Below are positions 12,883 to 12,950 of a stretch of DNA of 12,950 nucleotides, piece after piece. Below the pieces are notes generated by a model, which saw nothing but the letters and a program-made list of their open reading frames with translations, did no database searches and had not been told where the DNA came from. The position numbers and the translations under genes are program-made. Numbering within the stretch: the first letter of the stretch is position 1; each line of letters starts with the position of its first letter. The stretch comes from Muribaculaceae bacterium (GTDB taxonomy: Bacteria; Bacteroidota; Bacteroidia; Bacteroidales; Muribaculaceae): positions 1 to 12,950 of the forward strand of contig JAIDBM010000317.1 in the NCBI GenBank assembly GCA_029056365.1, given 5' to 3'.

Positions 12883-12950
12883 GGGGTATTAGCTCATCTG
12901 GCTAGAGCGCGACACTGGCAGTGTCGAGGTGAGCGGTTCGAGTCCGCTAT
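12883..12950 (+). tRNA. tRNA-Ala (anticodon GGC), 3' end outside the window
   Basis: The cloverleaf is clear up to the edge. The acceptor 5' strand is GGGGTAT (12883-12889), then TA. The D-arm is GCTC/GAGC (12892-12895 with 12905-12908). The anticodon stem CGACA/TGTCG (12910-12914 with 12922-12926) holds the loop CTGGCAG, with anticodon GGC at 12917-12919, reading GCC alanine codons. The T-arm is AGCGG/CCGCT (12932-12936 with 12944-12948) with loop TTCGAGT. The last two bases AT begin the 3' acceptor strand. The remaining acceptor bases, including the G3-U70 alanine identity pair, lie beyond the window. Confidence 0.93.

Noticed and set aside
1..12950. Mobile element, CRISPR array, toxin-antitoxin or defence system
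   Set aside because: No transposase or integrase motif, no spaced direct repeats and no terminal inverted repeats found by eye. The WYL protein, although such domains occur in defence loci, sits among metabolic genes here.

Overview
The window looks like chromosome of a Bacteroidales bacterium, possibly a Muribaculaceae-like lineage (lineage guess only). The reasons are the divergent nadK / pdxJ-exbB-exbD-tonB arrangement, a CBS/ACT-type companion gene of nadK, a NamZ-type (DUF1343) hydrolase beside an SSS symporter, a Bacteroidales-style WYL regulator, weak Shine-Dalgarno sequences, and promoter boxes of the Bacteroidetes TTTG / TAnnTTTG type. Coding DNA is moderately GC-rich and intergenic DNA is sharply AT-rich. 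No IS element, phage gene, CRISPR array or other sign of recent transfer is visible. The window reads as core chromosome.

Layout. (1) Positions 1-1489, minus strand: a small protein resembling only the C-terminal half of the Bacteroidales CBS-domain protein, then nadK, then the first 41 codons of a YgjP-like metallopeptidase that starts inside the nadK stop codon and runs off the left edge. (2) Positions 1529-4218, plus strand: pdxJ, then an ExbB-ExbD-TonB/TolA-like energy-transduction operon that ends at a near-perfect hairpin. (3) Positions 4391-9319, plus strand: a tripartite export operon made of a TolC-family outer-membrane protein, an HlyD-family adaptor and two ABC-2-type membrane proteins, with no ATPase gene. 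Its best candidate promoter lies inside the terminator hairpin of the preceding operon. (4) Positions 9240-12762, minus strand: namZ-like exo-muramidase, SSS-family symporter and WYL-domain regulator, closely packed, and overlapping the last export gene tail to tail by 80 bp. (5) Positions 12763-12950: a divergent intergenic region with a well-formed promoter and the start of a tRNA-Ala(GGC) gene cut by the right edge.

How the genes fit together. Block 1 and pdxJ make the cofactors NADP and PLP. The exbBD-tonB block powers outer-membrane transport from the proton gradient. The tolC-hlyD-ABC2 block is a drug or metabolite exporter. The namZ-SSS-WYL block is best read as peptidoglycan amino-sugar (MurNAc) salvage with a built-in regulator. 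The points most worth a second look are the CBS-less nadK partner, the promoter/terminator palindrome before the export operon, the ATPase-less ABC-2 pair, and the WYL regulator tied to a muramic-acid salvage pair.
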